Notes: generated from the sequence alone by a model not told the origin. A stretch of DNA of 64,000 nt from CBDEGR01 sp965237895 (GCA_965237895.1 CBDEGR010000001.1:372001-436000); one strand, 5' to 3'. Shown: positions 25,993-35,074, numbered from the stretch's first letter. Numbers and translations: made by a program.

Positions 25993-26871
25993 CTAGGAGT
26001 TCTGCGTCTCCGCCAACTGCTTGGCGCGGGCGGCGGCGCGGACCACGGCTTTGATCAACGTCACGCGCAGACCTCCCTGTTCGAGCTCCAGCAGCCCGTC
26101 GATGGTGCAGCCGGCCGGGGTCGTCACCACGGCCTTGAGTTTGGCGGGATGCTCTTTGGTGGCGAGCACCATGGCGGAAGCGCCCAGCAGCGTCTGCGCG
26201 GAGAGTTCCGTCGCTAAGTCGCGCGGCAGGCCCAGCTTCACGCCCGCTTCAGCCAGCGATTCGATGATCATGTAGACATAGGCCGGGCCGCTGGCGCTCA
26301 GGCCGGTGATGGCGTCCATGTGTTTTTCGTCCACGATCGCCGTCCGGCCCATGGCGCTGAAGATGCGTTCGGCAAGTTCCAGATCGGCGGCGGTGGCATG
26401 GGCGCCGCTCGAGATCGACGTCATCCCCTGGCGCATCAGGCAGGGCGTATTCGGCATGGCGCGGATCACGCGAAACGCGCCGCCCAGTCCCTTTTCGATC
26501 ATCTGGGTGGTGACGGAAGCGGCAACGGAGATCAGAAGAACATTTTTGGAAAGGTGGTTTTTAACCTCCCGCAGGAAGCCTTGAACTTGCTGCGGCTTCA
26601 GGCAGATCAGGACCAAATTGGCGTGGCGGACGGCCGCGGCGTTGTCGGTCCCGGCCCGCACGCCGTATTTCTCCTTGATATAGCTCACCCTGGGGTCATG
26701 GGCGGCGGCGGCGTGGAGACGTTCACGGGAGACGAATTGCGAGCTGAGGAGGCCGGAGAGCAGCGCCTCGCCGAGCTTTCCGGCGCCGATCAAGGCCAAC
26801 TTTTTCGCCGCCGGCCGGTCCGCCGCCTTGCGCTGCTTGGAGGTCTGTTTCTTACTTTTACTGCCTTTCAT
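25993..26871 (-). CDS. proC: Pyrroline-5-carboxylate reductase
   Basis: 292 residues. A Lys-rich N-terminal extension (KGSKSKKQTSKQRKAADRP) precedes the Rossmann domain LALIGAGKLGEALLSGLLSS. Family blocks are VRVIRAMPNTPCLMRQGMT and GLSASGPAYVYMIIESLAEA, and the C-terminal signature VTTPAGCTIDGLLELEQGGL. It makes proline from pyrroline-5-carboxylate with NAD(P)H in the cytoplasm. Monocistronic; followed downstream by the broken kinase. Proline breakdown (proline dehydrogenase, 49594-50514) is encoded elsewhere in the window. Confidence 0.95.
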   Translation of the reverse strand: MKGSKSKKQTSKQRKAADRPAAKKLALIGAGKLGEALLSGLLSSQFVSRERLHAAAAHDPRVSYIKEKYGVRAGTDNAAAVRHANLVLICLKPQQVQGFLREVKNHLSKNVLLISVAASVTTQMIEKGLGGAFRVIRAMPNTPCLMRQGMTSISSGAHATAADLELAERIFSAMGRTAIVDEKHMDAITGLSASGPAYVYMIIESLAEAGVKLGLPRDLATELSAQTLLGASAMVLATKEHPAKLKAVVTTPAGCTIDGLLELEQGGLRVTLIKAVVRAAARAKQLAETQNS

Positions 26872-27060
26872 GGCTTTACTACCTCACTCCTCTTTGAATC
26901 GCCGATTCTTCCCGTATATTTATAAACACCACGGCATCAGGAAGATAGACGGATAATCGGGGTCCTTCCGGAAGAACCCGTTTACTTTCATTGGGATGAA
27001 CCTCCTCAGCATAACATAGGAAGGTTTGCTGCGGGGGAAGGGAAAAGCCCATCTCAGTAT

Positions 27061-28077
27061 TTAGGAGGAGACGGGCGCTTCTTCGGGCTTTTTGGTCCAA
27101 GCCATCATCTTGCGCAGTTCGCGGCCTACTCTCTCGATCGGCAGTTCCGATTCTTCTTTTCGCATTTTTTTGAACTTCTCGCCGCCCATGTTATTCTCTT
27201 CCATCCATTCGCGGGCGAAAGAGCCGTCCTGAACCCCGGCCAGAATTTTTTTCATCTGCTGCTTTACGTGGCCGTCCACCACCACCGGTCCGCGCGTATA
27301 GTCGCCGTACTCGGCCGTATCGCTCACCGAGTAGCGCATGTAGCTGAGCCCGCCTTCATAGATGAGGTCCACGATCAGCTTCAACTCATTCATACACTCG
27401 AAGTAGGCGATTTCCGGCTGATAGCCAGCCTCGACCAGCGTATCGAACGACGCCTTGACCAGCGCCGAGACGCCTCCGCAGAGAACCGACTGCTCGCCGA
27501 ACAAGTCCGATTCAGTCTCTTCCTTATATGTTGTTTGGATGACCCCGGCGCGCAGGCAGCCGAGTCCCTTGGCATAAGCCAAAGCAAGCGGAAGAGCCTG
27601 GCCCGTCGCGTCCTGTTCGACGGCGACCAGCCCCGGCACGCCTTGCCCTTCGACAAACAGCTCGCGGAGCCTGTGTCCGGGTGATTTCGGCGCGATCATC
27701 GTCACGTCCACGTCCTTGGGCGGCGCGACGAACTTGTAGTGAATGCTGAAGCCGTGCGCGAACATCAGCATATTTCCCGCCTTCAGATTCGGCTCGATGG
27801 ACTCTTGGTAAACCTTTTGTTGGATCGGGTCGGGAATCAGAACCATGATGATATCGCCGCGCTTTGCCGCCTCACCCGGCTCTACCACCCTGAGGCCTTC
27901 CTTTTCCGCTTTAGGGCGCGATTTGCTGGTGCGCGGCAGACCGACCACCACGCTTGCGCCGCTGTCGCGCAGGTTCAGCGCATGAGCATGCCCTTGGCTG
28001 CCGTAGCCGAGGACAGCGATCGTCTTGCCCTCGAGCGCGTCCAGATTTCCGTCTGCTTCGTAAAATACCTTTGCCAT
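27061..28077 (-). CDS. ilvC: Ketol-acid reductoisomerase (class I)
   Basis: 338 residues, the class I length. NADPH site AVLGYGSQGHAHALNLRDSG; the loop GLPRTSKSRPK with Arg/Ser indicates NADPH preference. Metal-binding region ETESDLFGEQSVLCGG and C-terminal knot ELKLIVDLIYEGGLSYMRYS. It isomerises and reduces acetolactate to the dihydroxy acid for Val, Leu and Ile. It has its own promoter (28158-28186) besides possible read-through from ilvBN. Upstream neighbours are the other two acetolactate-branch genes. Confidence 0.97.
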   Translation of the reverse strand: MAKVFYEADGNLDALEGKTIAVLGYGSQGHAHALNLRDSGASVVVGLPRTSKSRPKAEKEGLRVVEPGEAAKRGDIIMVLIPDPIQQKVYQESIEPNLKAGNMLMFAHGFSIHYKFVAPPKDVDVTMIAPKSPGHRLRELFVEGQGVPGLVAVEQDATGQALPLALAYAKGLGCLRAGVIQTTYKEETESDLFGEQSVLCGGVSALVKASFDTLVEAGYQPEIAYFECMNELKLIVDLIYEGGLSYMRYSVSDTAEYGDYTRGPVVVDGHVKQQMKKILAGVQDGSFAREWMEENNMGGEKFKKMRKEESELPIERVGRELRKMMAWTKKPEEAPVSS

Positions 28078-28157
28078 AAAGACTCCTTCCCCTTCTCAAT
28101 CCACTTGTTAGCGCCACTCGTTTGACGATGATAGGTTTTCGCCGAGGGAATTTACTA

Positions 28158-28186
28158 AATATAGAGATGGCCTGTTGACTTGTCAA
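28158..28186 (-). promoter_or_regulatory. ilvC promoter
   Basis: Minus strand: TTGACA (28181-28186), 17 bp, TATATT (28158-28163), with an 80-nt leader to ilvC. The -35 region lies in short repeated GTTGAC/GTCAAC motifs (28174-28201). Confidence 0.75.
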
Positions 28187-28210
28187 CTGTCATCTGTCAA
28201 CCGTGAACGG

Positions 28211-28687
28211 TCAGCAGGACGTATCGGCTTTCTCGCCGGCCCGCCCGGTCTTCACCCGCGTGAAGGAGAGGAAATTTTCGCCGGAAATCCCCCGCAGCGC
28301 CTCGTCGGTTCTGCCGCGGGTAGGAATTTCAAACAGGAAATCCCCCCCGCCGGCAAACACAAGTTTCGCTCCGGGAACCGTGTGCTGTAGGGTGCCGACA
28401 AGGTCATCCGCCGGGTCGCGGGCCGAGACGAAAACGAACCCGGCCTCTCTCCCTTTTTCGTGCCGGTAGTAGCTGACCTGCCGGATTCCCGGCGTCCGCC
28501 GCAGGAAATGGAACATATGATCGATCAGGAATTCCGTGCTTTCGACCACCGTCATCACCGCCAGGTTGCCGGGGCCGGAAGTCGCCACCAGACTTACCAG
28601 CTTCAGGCCCTTCCGTCGAAAGATGTCCGTCAGCCGGCAGAAGGCGATCGGGTCATTTTCGAGTTCCAAAAAGATCAGCCACTGCAT
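28211..28687 (-). CDS. ilvN: Acetolactate synthase small (regulatory) subunit, divergent
   Basis: 158 residues, the usual length. The N-terminal ACT domain is QWLIFLELENDPIAFCRLTD...GLKLVSLVATSGPGNLAVMT; a second half ends in SFTRVKTG. Position directly behind ilvB (22 nt) supports the assignment. The motif that in most IlvH/IlvN reads RGYNIESL is here RKGLKLVSL, so valine feedback may differ or be lost. Alternatively it is an ACT protein recruited to the operon. Confidence 0.75.
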   Translation of the reverse strand: MQWLIFLELENDPIAFCRLTDIFRRKGLKLVSLVATSGPGNLAVMTVVESTEFLIDHMFHFLRRTPGIRQVSYYRHEKGREAGFVFVSARDPADDLVGTLQHTVPGAKLVFAGGGDFLFEIPTRGRTDEALRGISGENFLSFTRVKTGRAGEKADTSC

Positions 28688-28709
28688 GTTTTTCTTTTTC
28701 TATCGCAGT

Positions 28710-30464
28710 TTAGTAAGCCCAAAGATCGTCTATGGTCTCTTCATCGAAATCGAGCACCGTTTGCGGCGGGGCGACGATCATCTCCCCCAGCGCCGCGCCG
28801 GGCGGGATTATCGGGTAGACGTTCTCCCGAGGATCGACCTGGAAATCGATCAGTTGGGGTTCGGGGTCGGCCAGGAATTCCCGGACTGCTTGCGGCAACT
28901 CTCTGGAAAACTGGACCCGCCGGGCGGGAATTCCGTACGATTCGGCCAACTTCACGAAGTCCGGCGAACAGCTCAAATCGACCTCCGAATACCGCTGCTC
29001 GAAAAAAATCTCCTGCCATTGGCGTACCATGCCCAGGCAGCGGTTGTTGATAATGGCGATCTTTACCGGGAGCTGATTCTGCCTGATGGTGGCCAGGTCG
29101 GGCAGCGTCATCTGGAATCCTCCGTCGCCGATGACGGCGATGACCTGACGATCGGGGAATGCCATCTGCGCGCCGATGGCCGCCGGAAAGCCGTAGCCCA
29201 TCGCCCCCAATCCGCTGGAAGAGAGAAACGTCCGCGGCCTTGAAAACGGATAGAATTGCGCGGTCCACATCTGATGCTGGCCGACATCGACGGTGATAAT
29301 GGTATCCGGGGCGGCCGCCTGTCCCAACGCCTCGATCACGTGCTGCGGTTTGAGCGGGCCGCCTTCTTTTTCGTAGTGAAGAGGATGCTCCTCGCGCCAC
29401 TCGCTGATTTCCGCCAACCATGCTTGGCGCTCTGGGGGAGCCGCGCGGTGGTTCCGCCGCCGCAGCTCCCCGATCAAGGCTTGTAAGGTGTCCCGCGCGT
29501 TGCCGACCAACGCCAGGTTCACCTGGACATTTTTATGGATCTCGGAGGGGTCCACGTCAAAGTGAATCTTCTTGGCTTTCAGGGCGAATCCGTCGATCCG
29601 CCCGGTAACTCGATCGTCGAAACGGGCGCCCACCGCGATCAGCAGGTCCGAGTGGGTGACAGCCATATTCGTGGCGTATGAGCCGTGCATGCCGAGCATT
29701 CCCAACGACAGCGGGTGCCGGGAAGGGAACCCACCCAGGGCCATCAGCGTGGTGGTGACGGGAATGTGGGTCAGCTCGGCCAGCTCGAAGATTTCATCCG
29801 CCGCCCCGGAGTGAATCACCCCGCCGCCGACGTAAAGCACCGCGCGGCGACTCTCCAGGATCATATCCGCCGCTTTGCCGATGTCTCCTTCGTTCCATTC
29901 CTGTAGATACTTCGATTGAATCCGGCCTGCTGCCGGGTGATAGTGGGGCTCCACGACATGGATCAACATATCTTTCGGCACATCGACCAAGACGGGACCC
30001 GGGCGGCCGGAGACGGCCGTTTCAAAAGCTCGGTGGACGACTTCAGGGATCTCCTCCGTCCTTCGGATTATGAAATTTGCTTTTGTTGACGGCATGGTGA
30101 TGCCGATCGTGTCGCATTCTTGAAAAGCGTCCTTGCCGATCATCGTCGAGGGAACTTGCCCGGTGAGGGCCACGACGGGAATGGAATCCATCAGAGCGGA
30201 GGTTAGCCCGGTGGTGATGTTTGTCGCCCCCGGGCCGGAGGTGACCAGGCAGACGCCGGGCTTACCGGTGACGCGCGCATAACCGTCGGCGCCGAAGATG
30301 GCGGCCTGCTCGTGGCGGACCAGGATGTGGCGGAGCTTAGCTCCGTAGAGAGAATCGTAGAGGGGGAGGACCACTCCGCCCGGGTAGCCGAAGATGACTT
30401 CGACGTTTTCCCGAATCAGGCTCTCCAATAAGATTTCCGCGCCCGAATTATTTTTCTGGGCCAT
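28710..30464 (-). CDS. ilvB: Acetolactate synthase large (catalytic) subunit
   Basis: 584 residues. Catalytic Glu in VRHEQAAIFGADGYARVTGK. FAD/PYR region GVCLVTSGPGATNITTGL. The ThDP/Mg motif is GDGGFQMTLPDLATIRQNQL to INNRCLGMV. It condenses two pyruvates, or pyruvate and 2-ketobutyrate, in the first common step to Val, Leu and Ile. A promoter (30527-30555) and an 18-bp palindrome lie just upstream, and gcvPB ends 94 nt before the ATG. Confidence 0.97.
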   Translation of the reverse strand: MAQKNNSGAEILLESLIRENVEVIFGYPGGVVLPLYDSLYGAKLRHILVRHEQAAIFGADGYARVTGKPGVCLVTSGPGATNITTGLTSALMDSIPVVALTGQVPSTMIGKDAFQECDTIGITMPSTKANFIIRRTEEIPEVVHRAFETAVSGRPGPVLVDVPKDMLIHVVEPHYHPAAGRIQSKYLQEWNEGDIGKAADMILESRRAVLYVGGGVIHSGAADEIFELAELTHIPVTTTLMALGGFPSRHPLSLGMLGMHGSYATNMAVTHSDLLIAVGARFDDRVTGRIDGFALKAKKIHFDVDPSEIHKNVQVNLALVGNARDTLQALIGELRRRNHRAAPPERQAWLAEISEWREEHPLHYEKEGGPLKPQHVIEALGQAAAPDTIITVDVGQHQMWTAQFYPFSRPRTFLSSSGLGAMGYGFPAAIGAQMAFPDRQVIAVIGDGGFQMTLPDLATIRQNQLPVKIAIINNRCLGMVRQWQEIFFEQRYSEVDLSCSPDFVKLAESYGIPARRVQFSRELPQAVREFLADPEPQLIDFQVDPRENVYPIIPPGAALGEMIVAPPQTVLDFDEETIDDLWAY

Positions 30465-30498
30465 GGTTCTGTCCTTGGCTGCCGAGTGCAGTAAAATT

Positions 30499-30516
30499 CT
30501 ACCGACCGGTCGGTAG
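30499..30516. promoter_or_regulatory. 18-bp perfect palindrome, probable operator of ilvBN
   Basis: CTACCGACCGGTCGGTAG lies about 11 bp downstream of the ilvB -10 box, where RNA polymerase would be blocked. The core ACCGACCGGTCGGT has the size and symmetry of many TetR-family operators. No TetR gene is in the window, so the regulator is unknown. Confidence 0.65.
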
Positions 30517-30526
30517 GTATTTGCCT

Positions 30527-30555
30527 ATCATAGCGATCCGGAATTTTTTAGTCAA
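30527..30555 (-). promoter_or_regulatory. ilvB promoter
   Basis: Minus strand: TTGACT (30550-30555), 17 bp, TATGAT (30527-30532). The -35 begins 3 nt after the gcvPB stop codon and no terminator intervenes, so the gcv transcript may also feed ilv. Confidence 0.75.
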
Positions 30556-30557
30556 TA

Positions 30558-32060
30558 CTATTTTTGGCTTAAGGCTGGATTCCAGCGCAGGATGGGCTTC
30601 CGCGCTGCGGTTACTTCATCCAGGCGGGTCAGGCGCGTAGTGTGCGGGGCGTTGCGCACAGTTTCCGGCTCCTGCTCGGCTTCCTCGGCGATCGCAAGCA
30701 TCGCCTCAATGAACTCGTCGAGTTCCCGCTGGTCGGCGCTTTCGGTCGGCTCAATCATCAGCGCGCCGGGGACAATCAGGGGAAAGGCTGTGGTGTAGGG
30801 GTGGAAGCCGTAGTCGATTAATCTCTTGGCGATGTCCATGGTGCGCACGCCGTTCGGGGCCTGGCGCGAATCGGAAAAGACGCACTCATGAAGGCAGGGC
30901 TGGTCGTAGGGCAGGTCATAACTCTCTTTCAAGCGGCTCTGAATGTAGTTGGCGTTCAGCACGGCGTCTTCGGTGGTCTGCCGCAGCCCGGCAGGGCCGT
31001 TCGCCAGAATGTAGGCCAGCGCGCGCACGGCCATGCCGAAGTTTCCGTAAAATGCCCGCACCCGCCCCACGGTCTGGGGGCGATTTCCATCAGCGAAGTA
31101 GCGGCCTTCCGCGTCGCGTTCCACCGTCGGCGTCGGCAGGTAGGGTTCGAGAAATTTCTTCACGGCCACGGGTCCCGAACCCGGCCCGCCGCCTCCGTGC
31201 GGGGTGGAGAACGTCTTGTGAAGATTCAAGTGCATTACGTCCACGCCGAAGTCGCCCGGGCGGCTGACGCCCACCAAGGCGTTCATGTTGGCGCCGTCCA
31301 TATAGAGGAGCGCGCCTTTCGAGTGGAGAAGGTCGCTGATTTCGAGAATCTTATCTTCAAAGATGCCGAGCGTGTTCGGGTTGGTCAGCATCAACCCGGC
31401 TACCTCATCGTTCACGGCTTGGGAGAGAACGTCCAGGTTGAGGCAGCCCTGGTTGTTGGACTGAATGTCTTGGGTTTCATACCCGGCGATGAGGACGCTG
31501 GCCGGGTTGGTGCCGTGGGCCGAGTCGGGCACGAGGATCTTTTTCCGAGGGTTGCCTTTTCCCGTCAGGTGAGCACGGATCATCAGCAGGCCGGTCAACT
31601 CACCCTGCGCTCCGGCAGCGGGTTGCAGCGAGACACGGTCCATGCCGGTGATCTCCTTGAGGTGCTGTTCCAATTCAAAAAGTATCTTCAGGCATCCTTG
31701 CACGGTCTCCTGTGGTGCGAAGGGGTGGTCTGTCGCCGGGCCGTCAAGCCGCGAGACGACCTCGTTAATGCGCGCGTTGTACTTCATCGTGCAGGAACCG
31801 AGCGGATAGAGGCCGGTATCGACGCCGTAGTTCCAGGTGGAGAGTCGCGTGTAGTGGCGAACCACGTCGAGTTCGGAGACCTCAGGGAAGCCGGAGATGT
31901 CTTCGCGGGCGTGACCAGGTCCCAGGACCTGCTTCGGGTCCACGGTGGGAACGTCTGAGGTTGAAAGTGTCACGCCCCGCTTTCCGGGCGAGGAGCGCTC
32001 GAAGATGAGCCCTTCATTCTGTGTGACGTGCGGCCTGAGCGGCGTTGCCTTATTTGACAT
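30558..32060 (-). CDS. gcvPB: Glycine dehydrogenase (decarboxylating) subunit 2
   Basis: 500 residues, the C-terminal half of P-protein as a separate gene. PLP lysine in MHLNLHKTFSTPHGGGGPGS. Other blocks are SLQPAAGAQGELTGLLMIRA and LMLTNPNTLGIFEDKI. With GcvPA it decarboxylates glycine and loads the aminomethyl group on the lipoyl arm of GcvH. It starts 6 nt after the gcvPA stop. The split form is usual in several phyla, including Acidobacteriota and Firmicutes. Confidence 0.96.
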   Translation of the reverse strand: MSNKATPLRPHVTQNEGLIFERSSPGKRGVTLSTSDVPTVDPKQVLGPGHAREDISGFPEVSELDVVRHYTRLSTWNYGVDTGLYPLGSCTMKYNARINEVVSRLDGPATDHPFAPQETVQGCLKILFELEQHLKEITGMDRVSLQPAAGAQGELTGLLMIRAHLTGKGNPRKKILVPDSAHGTNPASVLIAGYETQDIQSNNQGCLNLDVLSQAVNDEVAGLMLTNPNTLGIFEDKILEISDLLHSKGALLYMDGANMNALVGVSRPGDFGVDVMHLNLHKTFSTPHGGGGPGSGPVAVKKFLEPYLPTPTVERDAEGRYFADGNRPQTVGRVRAFYGNFGMAVRALAYILANGPAGLRQTTEDAVLNANYIQSRLKESYDLPYDQPCLHECVFSDSRQAPNGVRTMDIAKRLIDYGFHPYTTAFPLIVPGALMIEPTESADQRELDEFIEAMLAIAEEAEQEPETVRNAPHTTRLTRLDEVTAARKPILRWNPALSQK

Positions 32061-32066
32061 ATTCAG

Positions 32067-33455
32067 TTAGCGAGTATTTTTCCCGGGGGCGAGGGCCGCC
32101 GAACCGGCCAGAGTCTTTTCGTAGACTTCCGCCATGCGGTCGATCGCCGTTTTACCGACCGTTTCGGTGGCACAGACCAGTAAGGTGTTTTTTAATTCCG
32201 GGTAGAACCGGCCGAGAGGAACACCGCCCAGGATTTTTTCTTGTTGGAGGTTCTTCAGGAGCGCATCGGGTTCCTGCGGGAGCCGGACGACGAATTCGTT
32301 AAAGGTCTTTCCGCTGAAGGCCGGGTCAACGTCTCGGGTGCCGGTCAATTGCCGCTTGGTGTATTCGGACTTGGCGAGGTTGAGCTCCGCCAATTGCCGC
32401 AGACCCTGCCGCCCGAGCAGGGAGAGATAGATGGTGGCGACCAGTGCGCAGAGTGATTGATTGGTGCAAATGTTCGAGGTGGCCTTTTCGCGGCGGATGT
32501 GCTGCTCGCGCGTGGCAAGCGTGATGACATATCCCCGCCGCCCTTCGGTATCCACCGTCTGCCCGACCAATCTTCCCGGCAGTTGGCGTACGAACTGTTG
32601 TCGAGCGGCCAGCAGCCCCGCGTACGGGCCGCCGAAGGCGACTGGGATGCCGAACGACTGCCCCTCGCCGCAGACGATGTCGGCCTCCGAGGGAGGCTTG
32701 ACCAGGGCGAGCGAGAGCGGCTCGGTGACGGTGACGATGAGTAAAGATTTGTTTTTATGGGTAAGCTCGGCAACCGCCTGGTAGTCTTCCAGCACACCGA
32801 AGAAGTTCGGCGACTGAATGGCGACGGCAGCTACCTCATTTGCCCCCTCATTGGAAAGTTCCTTTTCGAGAACGTTCAAGTCCACTTGGCCGGATTTCGT
32901 GAAGGGGATTTCCACGGTTTCCGCGTCCAGGTGACGCAGGTAGGTGTCCAATACTTGCCGGTATTCGGGATGGACGGAGCGCGCGACGAGCACCTTGCGG
33001 CGTCCGCGGCGGATTCTCAGGGCCATCAATACGGCTTCCGTCAACGCTGTCGAGCCGTCGTAGAGCGAAGCGTTCGCAACGTCCATGCCCGTCAGCAGGC
33101 AGATCAAGCTTTGAAACTCAAAAACGGCTTGCAGCGTACCCTGCGCGATTTCCGCCTGGTAGGGCGTGTAGGTGGTGAAGAACTCGCCGCGTGAGCAAAG
33201 CGAATCGACGACGGTGGGCCGATAGTGGGAATACGCGCCCGCTCCGAGGAAGGAGGCGTAGTCTTTGCAGCTCTGGTCGGAGGCTTGGCGGAAAAAATCC
33301 AGGATTTCAACTTCGGAAAGCGGGCCGGGGAGTTCGAGCGGCCGGTCCAGTTGGATATTTTCAGGAATCTGCGTGAAGAGTTCCTTGGCGGAGGCGCGGC
33401 CGAGCGAGCGGAGCATCCGCTCCCGGCCGGCGGGGGAATTTGGAAGATAGTGCAT
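32067..33455 (-). CDS. gcvPA: Glycine dehydrogenase (decarboxylating) subunit 1
   Basis: 462 residues, the N-terminal half of P-protein. It starts MHYLPNSPAGRERMLRSLGR, with SFLGAGAYSHYRPTVVDSLC, FTTYTPYQAEIAQGTLQAVF and GLLAARQQFVRQLPGRLVGQ, all family signatures. Its ATG overlaps the gcvH stop by 1 nt (TAATG), so expression is coupled. It forms a heterotetramer with GcvPB and carries no PLP lysine of its own. Confidence 0.96.
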   Translation of the reverse strand: MHYLPNSPAGRERMLRSLGRASAKELFTQIPENIQLDRPLELPGPLSEVEILDFFRQASDQSCKDYASFLGAGAYSHYRPTVVDSLCSRGEFFTTYTPYQAEIAQGTLQAVFEFQSLICLLTGMDVANASLYDGSTALTEAVLMALRIRRGRRKVLVARSVHPEYRQVLDTYLRHLDAETVEIPFTKSGQVDLNVLEKELSNEGANEVAAVAIQSPNFFGVLEDYQAVAELTHKNKSLLIVTVTEPLSLALVKPPSEADIVCGEGQSFGIPVAFGGPYAGLLAARQQFVRQLPGRLVGQTVDTEGRRGYVITLATREQHIRREKATSNICTNQSLCALVATIYLSLLGRQGLRQLAELNLAKSEYTKRQLTGTRDVDPAFSGKTFNEFVVRLPQEPDALLKNLQQEKILGGVPLGRFYPELKNTLLVCATETVGKTAIDRMAEVYEKTLAGSAALAPGKNTR

Positions 33456-33844
33456 TAATGCCCCTCTTCCTCCTTCAAGAACGCTTCGTACTGGTCGGCG
33501 GAGAGGAGCTTTTCGATCTCTCCGCGGTCTTTGAGCTCAATGCGGATGAGCCAGGCTTCACCGTGGGGGTCGCTGTTGAGAAGTTCCGGCATGGTCTGGA
33601 GTTGTTCGTTTACCGCCAGAACTTTGCCGGATATCGGGGCGAAGATTTCCGAGACGGCTTTTACCGACTCGATCGTGCCGAAGGACTCCTCGATGTCCAA
33701 TGGGTCGCCGTTCTTCGGCAGCTCGACGTAGACAATGTCACCGAGCGCCTTCTGGGCGTAATCGGTGATGCCGACGGTTCCCGTATCCGCGTCCACTCGA
33801 ATCCATTCGTGCTGTTTGGTGTAATAGAGCTCCTGTGGGTACAT
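33455..33844 (-). CDS. gcvH: Glycine cleavage system H protein
   Basis: 129 residues. The lipoylated lysine lies in GTIESVKAVSEIFAPISGKV. The N-terminus YPQELYYTKQHEWIRVDADT and GITDYAQKALGDIVYVELP are canonical. It shuttles the aminomethyl group between P, T and L proteins. Starts 30 nt after gcvT. No L protein (lpd) or lipoate ligase is in the window. Confidence 0.97.
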   Translation of the reverse strand: MYPQELYYTKQHEWIRVDADTGTVGITDYAQKALGDIVYVELPKNGDPLDIEESFGTIESVKAVSEIFAPISGKVLAVNEQLQTMPELLNSDPHGEAWLIRIELKDRGEIEKLLSADQYEAFLKEEEGH

Positions 33845-33874
33845 AATTCCCTCAACCAGTTTACTGATTTGAGC

Positions 33875-35002
33875 TTAACGGGGCCGTTTGTAAAAAGGCA
33901 GGGGAACGACCCGCGCCGCCTCGCGCCGGTTTCGGATTTCAACGGCAAGTTCGCCTCCCGATTCTGCCAGCTCGGCGGGGAGGTAAGCCAAGGCGATGTT
34001 TTTCTTGAGATAGGGAGCCACCGAACCGCTGCTGACCTCTCCGGCGCGTTCCTCTCCGGACCCGACACGATTGAAGACGCCATAGCCGTCGCGCGCGATG
34101 CCGCGGCCGGCCATTTCGAGCCCGATCAACCGCCGGCGCAGCCCTTCTTTCTTTTGCCTCTTGAGGGCCTCCTGCCCGATGAAGAATCTTTTTTCGAGCT
34201 TGCAAATCCAACCCAAACCGGCTTCGAGCAGAGTTATCTCTTCGTCCAGCTCGTGGCCGTAGAGGGGATAGCCCGCCTCCAGGCGGAGCGTGTTCCGCGC
34301 GCCCAGCCCGGCCGGCCGCAATCCTGCGTTTCGTCCGGCTTCCAGCAGTTTATTCCAGATTTGCTCGGATTCGGCAGGGGGAAGGTAGATTTCGAATCCG
34401 TCCTCGCCCGTATAACCGGTTCGAGAGAGTAGGCCTTCCACACCCAACAGAGTCGTCTTTGTGAACCGGAAAGGGCGCATACCGTCGAGATCTGCTTTTA
34501 CCAGAGAAGAAAGAATCTCCGCTGCCTTCGGCCCCTGGAGAGCCAGAAGGGAGTAGTTTTCCGAGACGTTGCGAACGTCGGCTTCGAGGTCATTTTGATC
34601 CGTAATCCAGCGGAAATCCTTCTCCGTGTTGGCGGCGTTTACGCAAAACAGGAAGTTCTCGGCCCCGAGCCGGTAGACCAGGCAGTCATCGACGGCGGCC
34701 CCGTTCGGATAGGTGAGAGCGGTGTACTGCGCCCCTCCGCCTTCCGGCTTGAGTCGAGACGCATCATTGCAGGTGACTTTCTGGACCAAGTCGAGCGCCT
34801 GCGGGCCGCGAACCTCGATCTCTCCCATGTGGCTGACGTCGAACAAGCCGGCGGCGGTGCGGACGGCCAAGTGCTCTTTGGTAATGCTGCCGTAGTCGAC
34901 CGGCATCATCCAGCCGCCGAATTCGGTCAATCGCGCCCCGAGGGATTTATGGGTATCATAAAGCGCGGTGCGCTTTTCTGTGACGGGGCTCTGTTGCGGC
35001 AA
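33875..35002 (-). CDS. gcvT: Aminomethyltransferase (glycine cleavage T protein)
   Basis: 375 residues. TALYDTHKSLGARLTEFGGW, DVSHMGEIEVRGPQAL, LLSRTGYTGEDGFEIYLPP and the C-terminal DUF-like barrel GEVSSGSVAPYLKKNIALAY are canonical. It transfers the methylene group to tetrahydrofolate, releasing ammonia. The start is a TTG, since no ATG or GTG precedes the conserved residues; GAAGAGGGG lies about 9 nt upstream. First gene of the gcvT-H-PA-PB operon; no glycine riboswitch is visible upstream. Confidence 0.95.
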   Translation of the reverse strand: MPQQSPVTEKRTALYDTHKSLGARLTEFGGWMMPVDYGSITKEHLAVRTAAGLFDVSHMGEIEVRGPQALDLVQKVTCNDASRLKPEGGGAQYTALTYPNGAAVDDCLVYRLGAENFLFCVNAANTEKDFRWITDQNDLEADVRNVSENYSLLALQGPKAAEILSSLVKADLDGMRPFRFTKTTLLGVEGLLSRTGYTGEDGFEIYLPPAESEQIWNKLLEAGRNAGLRPAGLGARNTLRLEAGYPLYGHELDEEITLLEAGLGWICKLEKRFFIGQEALKRQKKEGLRRRLIGLEMAGRGIARDGYGVFNRVGSGEERAGEVSSGSVAPYLKKNIALAYLPAELAESGGELAVEIRNRREAARVVPLPFYKRPR

Positions 35003-35044
35003 GCGTGTGGTGCCCCTCTTCAGGTAATCTCAGGATGCGCGGGC

Positions 35045-35074
35045 AAGCTAGCATACTCTCTTCCGGGGTGTCAA
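35045..35074 (-). promoter_or_regulatory. Putative gcvT promoter
   Basis: Minus strand: TTGACA (35069-35074), 18 bp, TAGCTT (35045-35050), about 45 bp before the TTG start. Confidence 0.5.

Noticed and set aside
30888..31958. 356-codon plus-strand frame
   Set aside because: It is antisense to gcvPB; no motif, and gcvPB is unmistakable.
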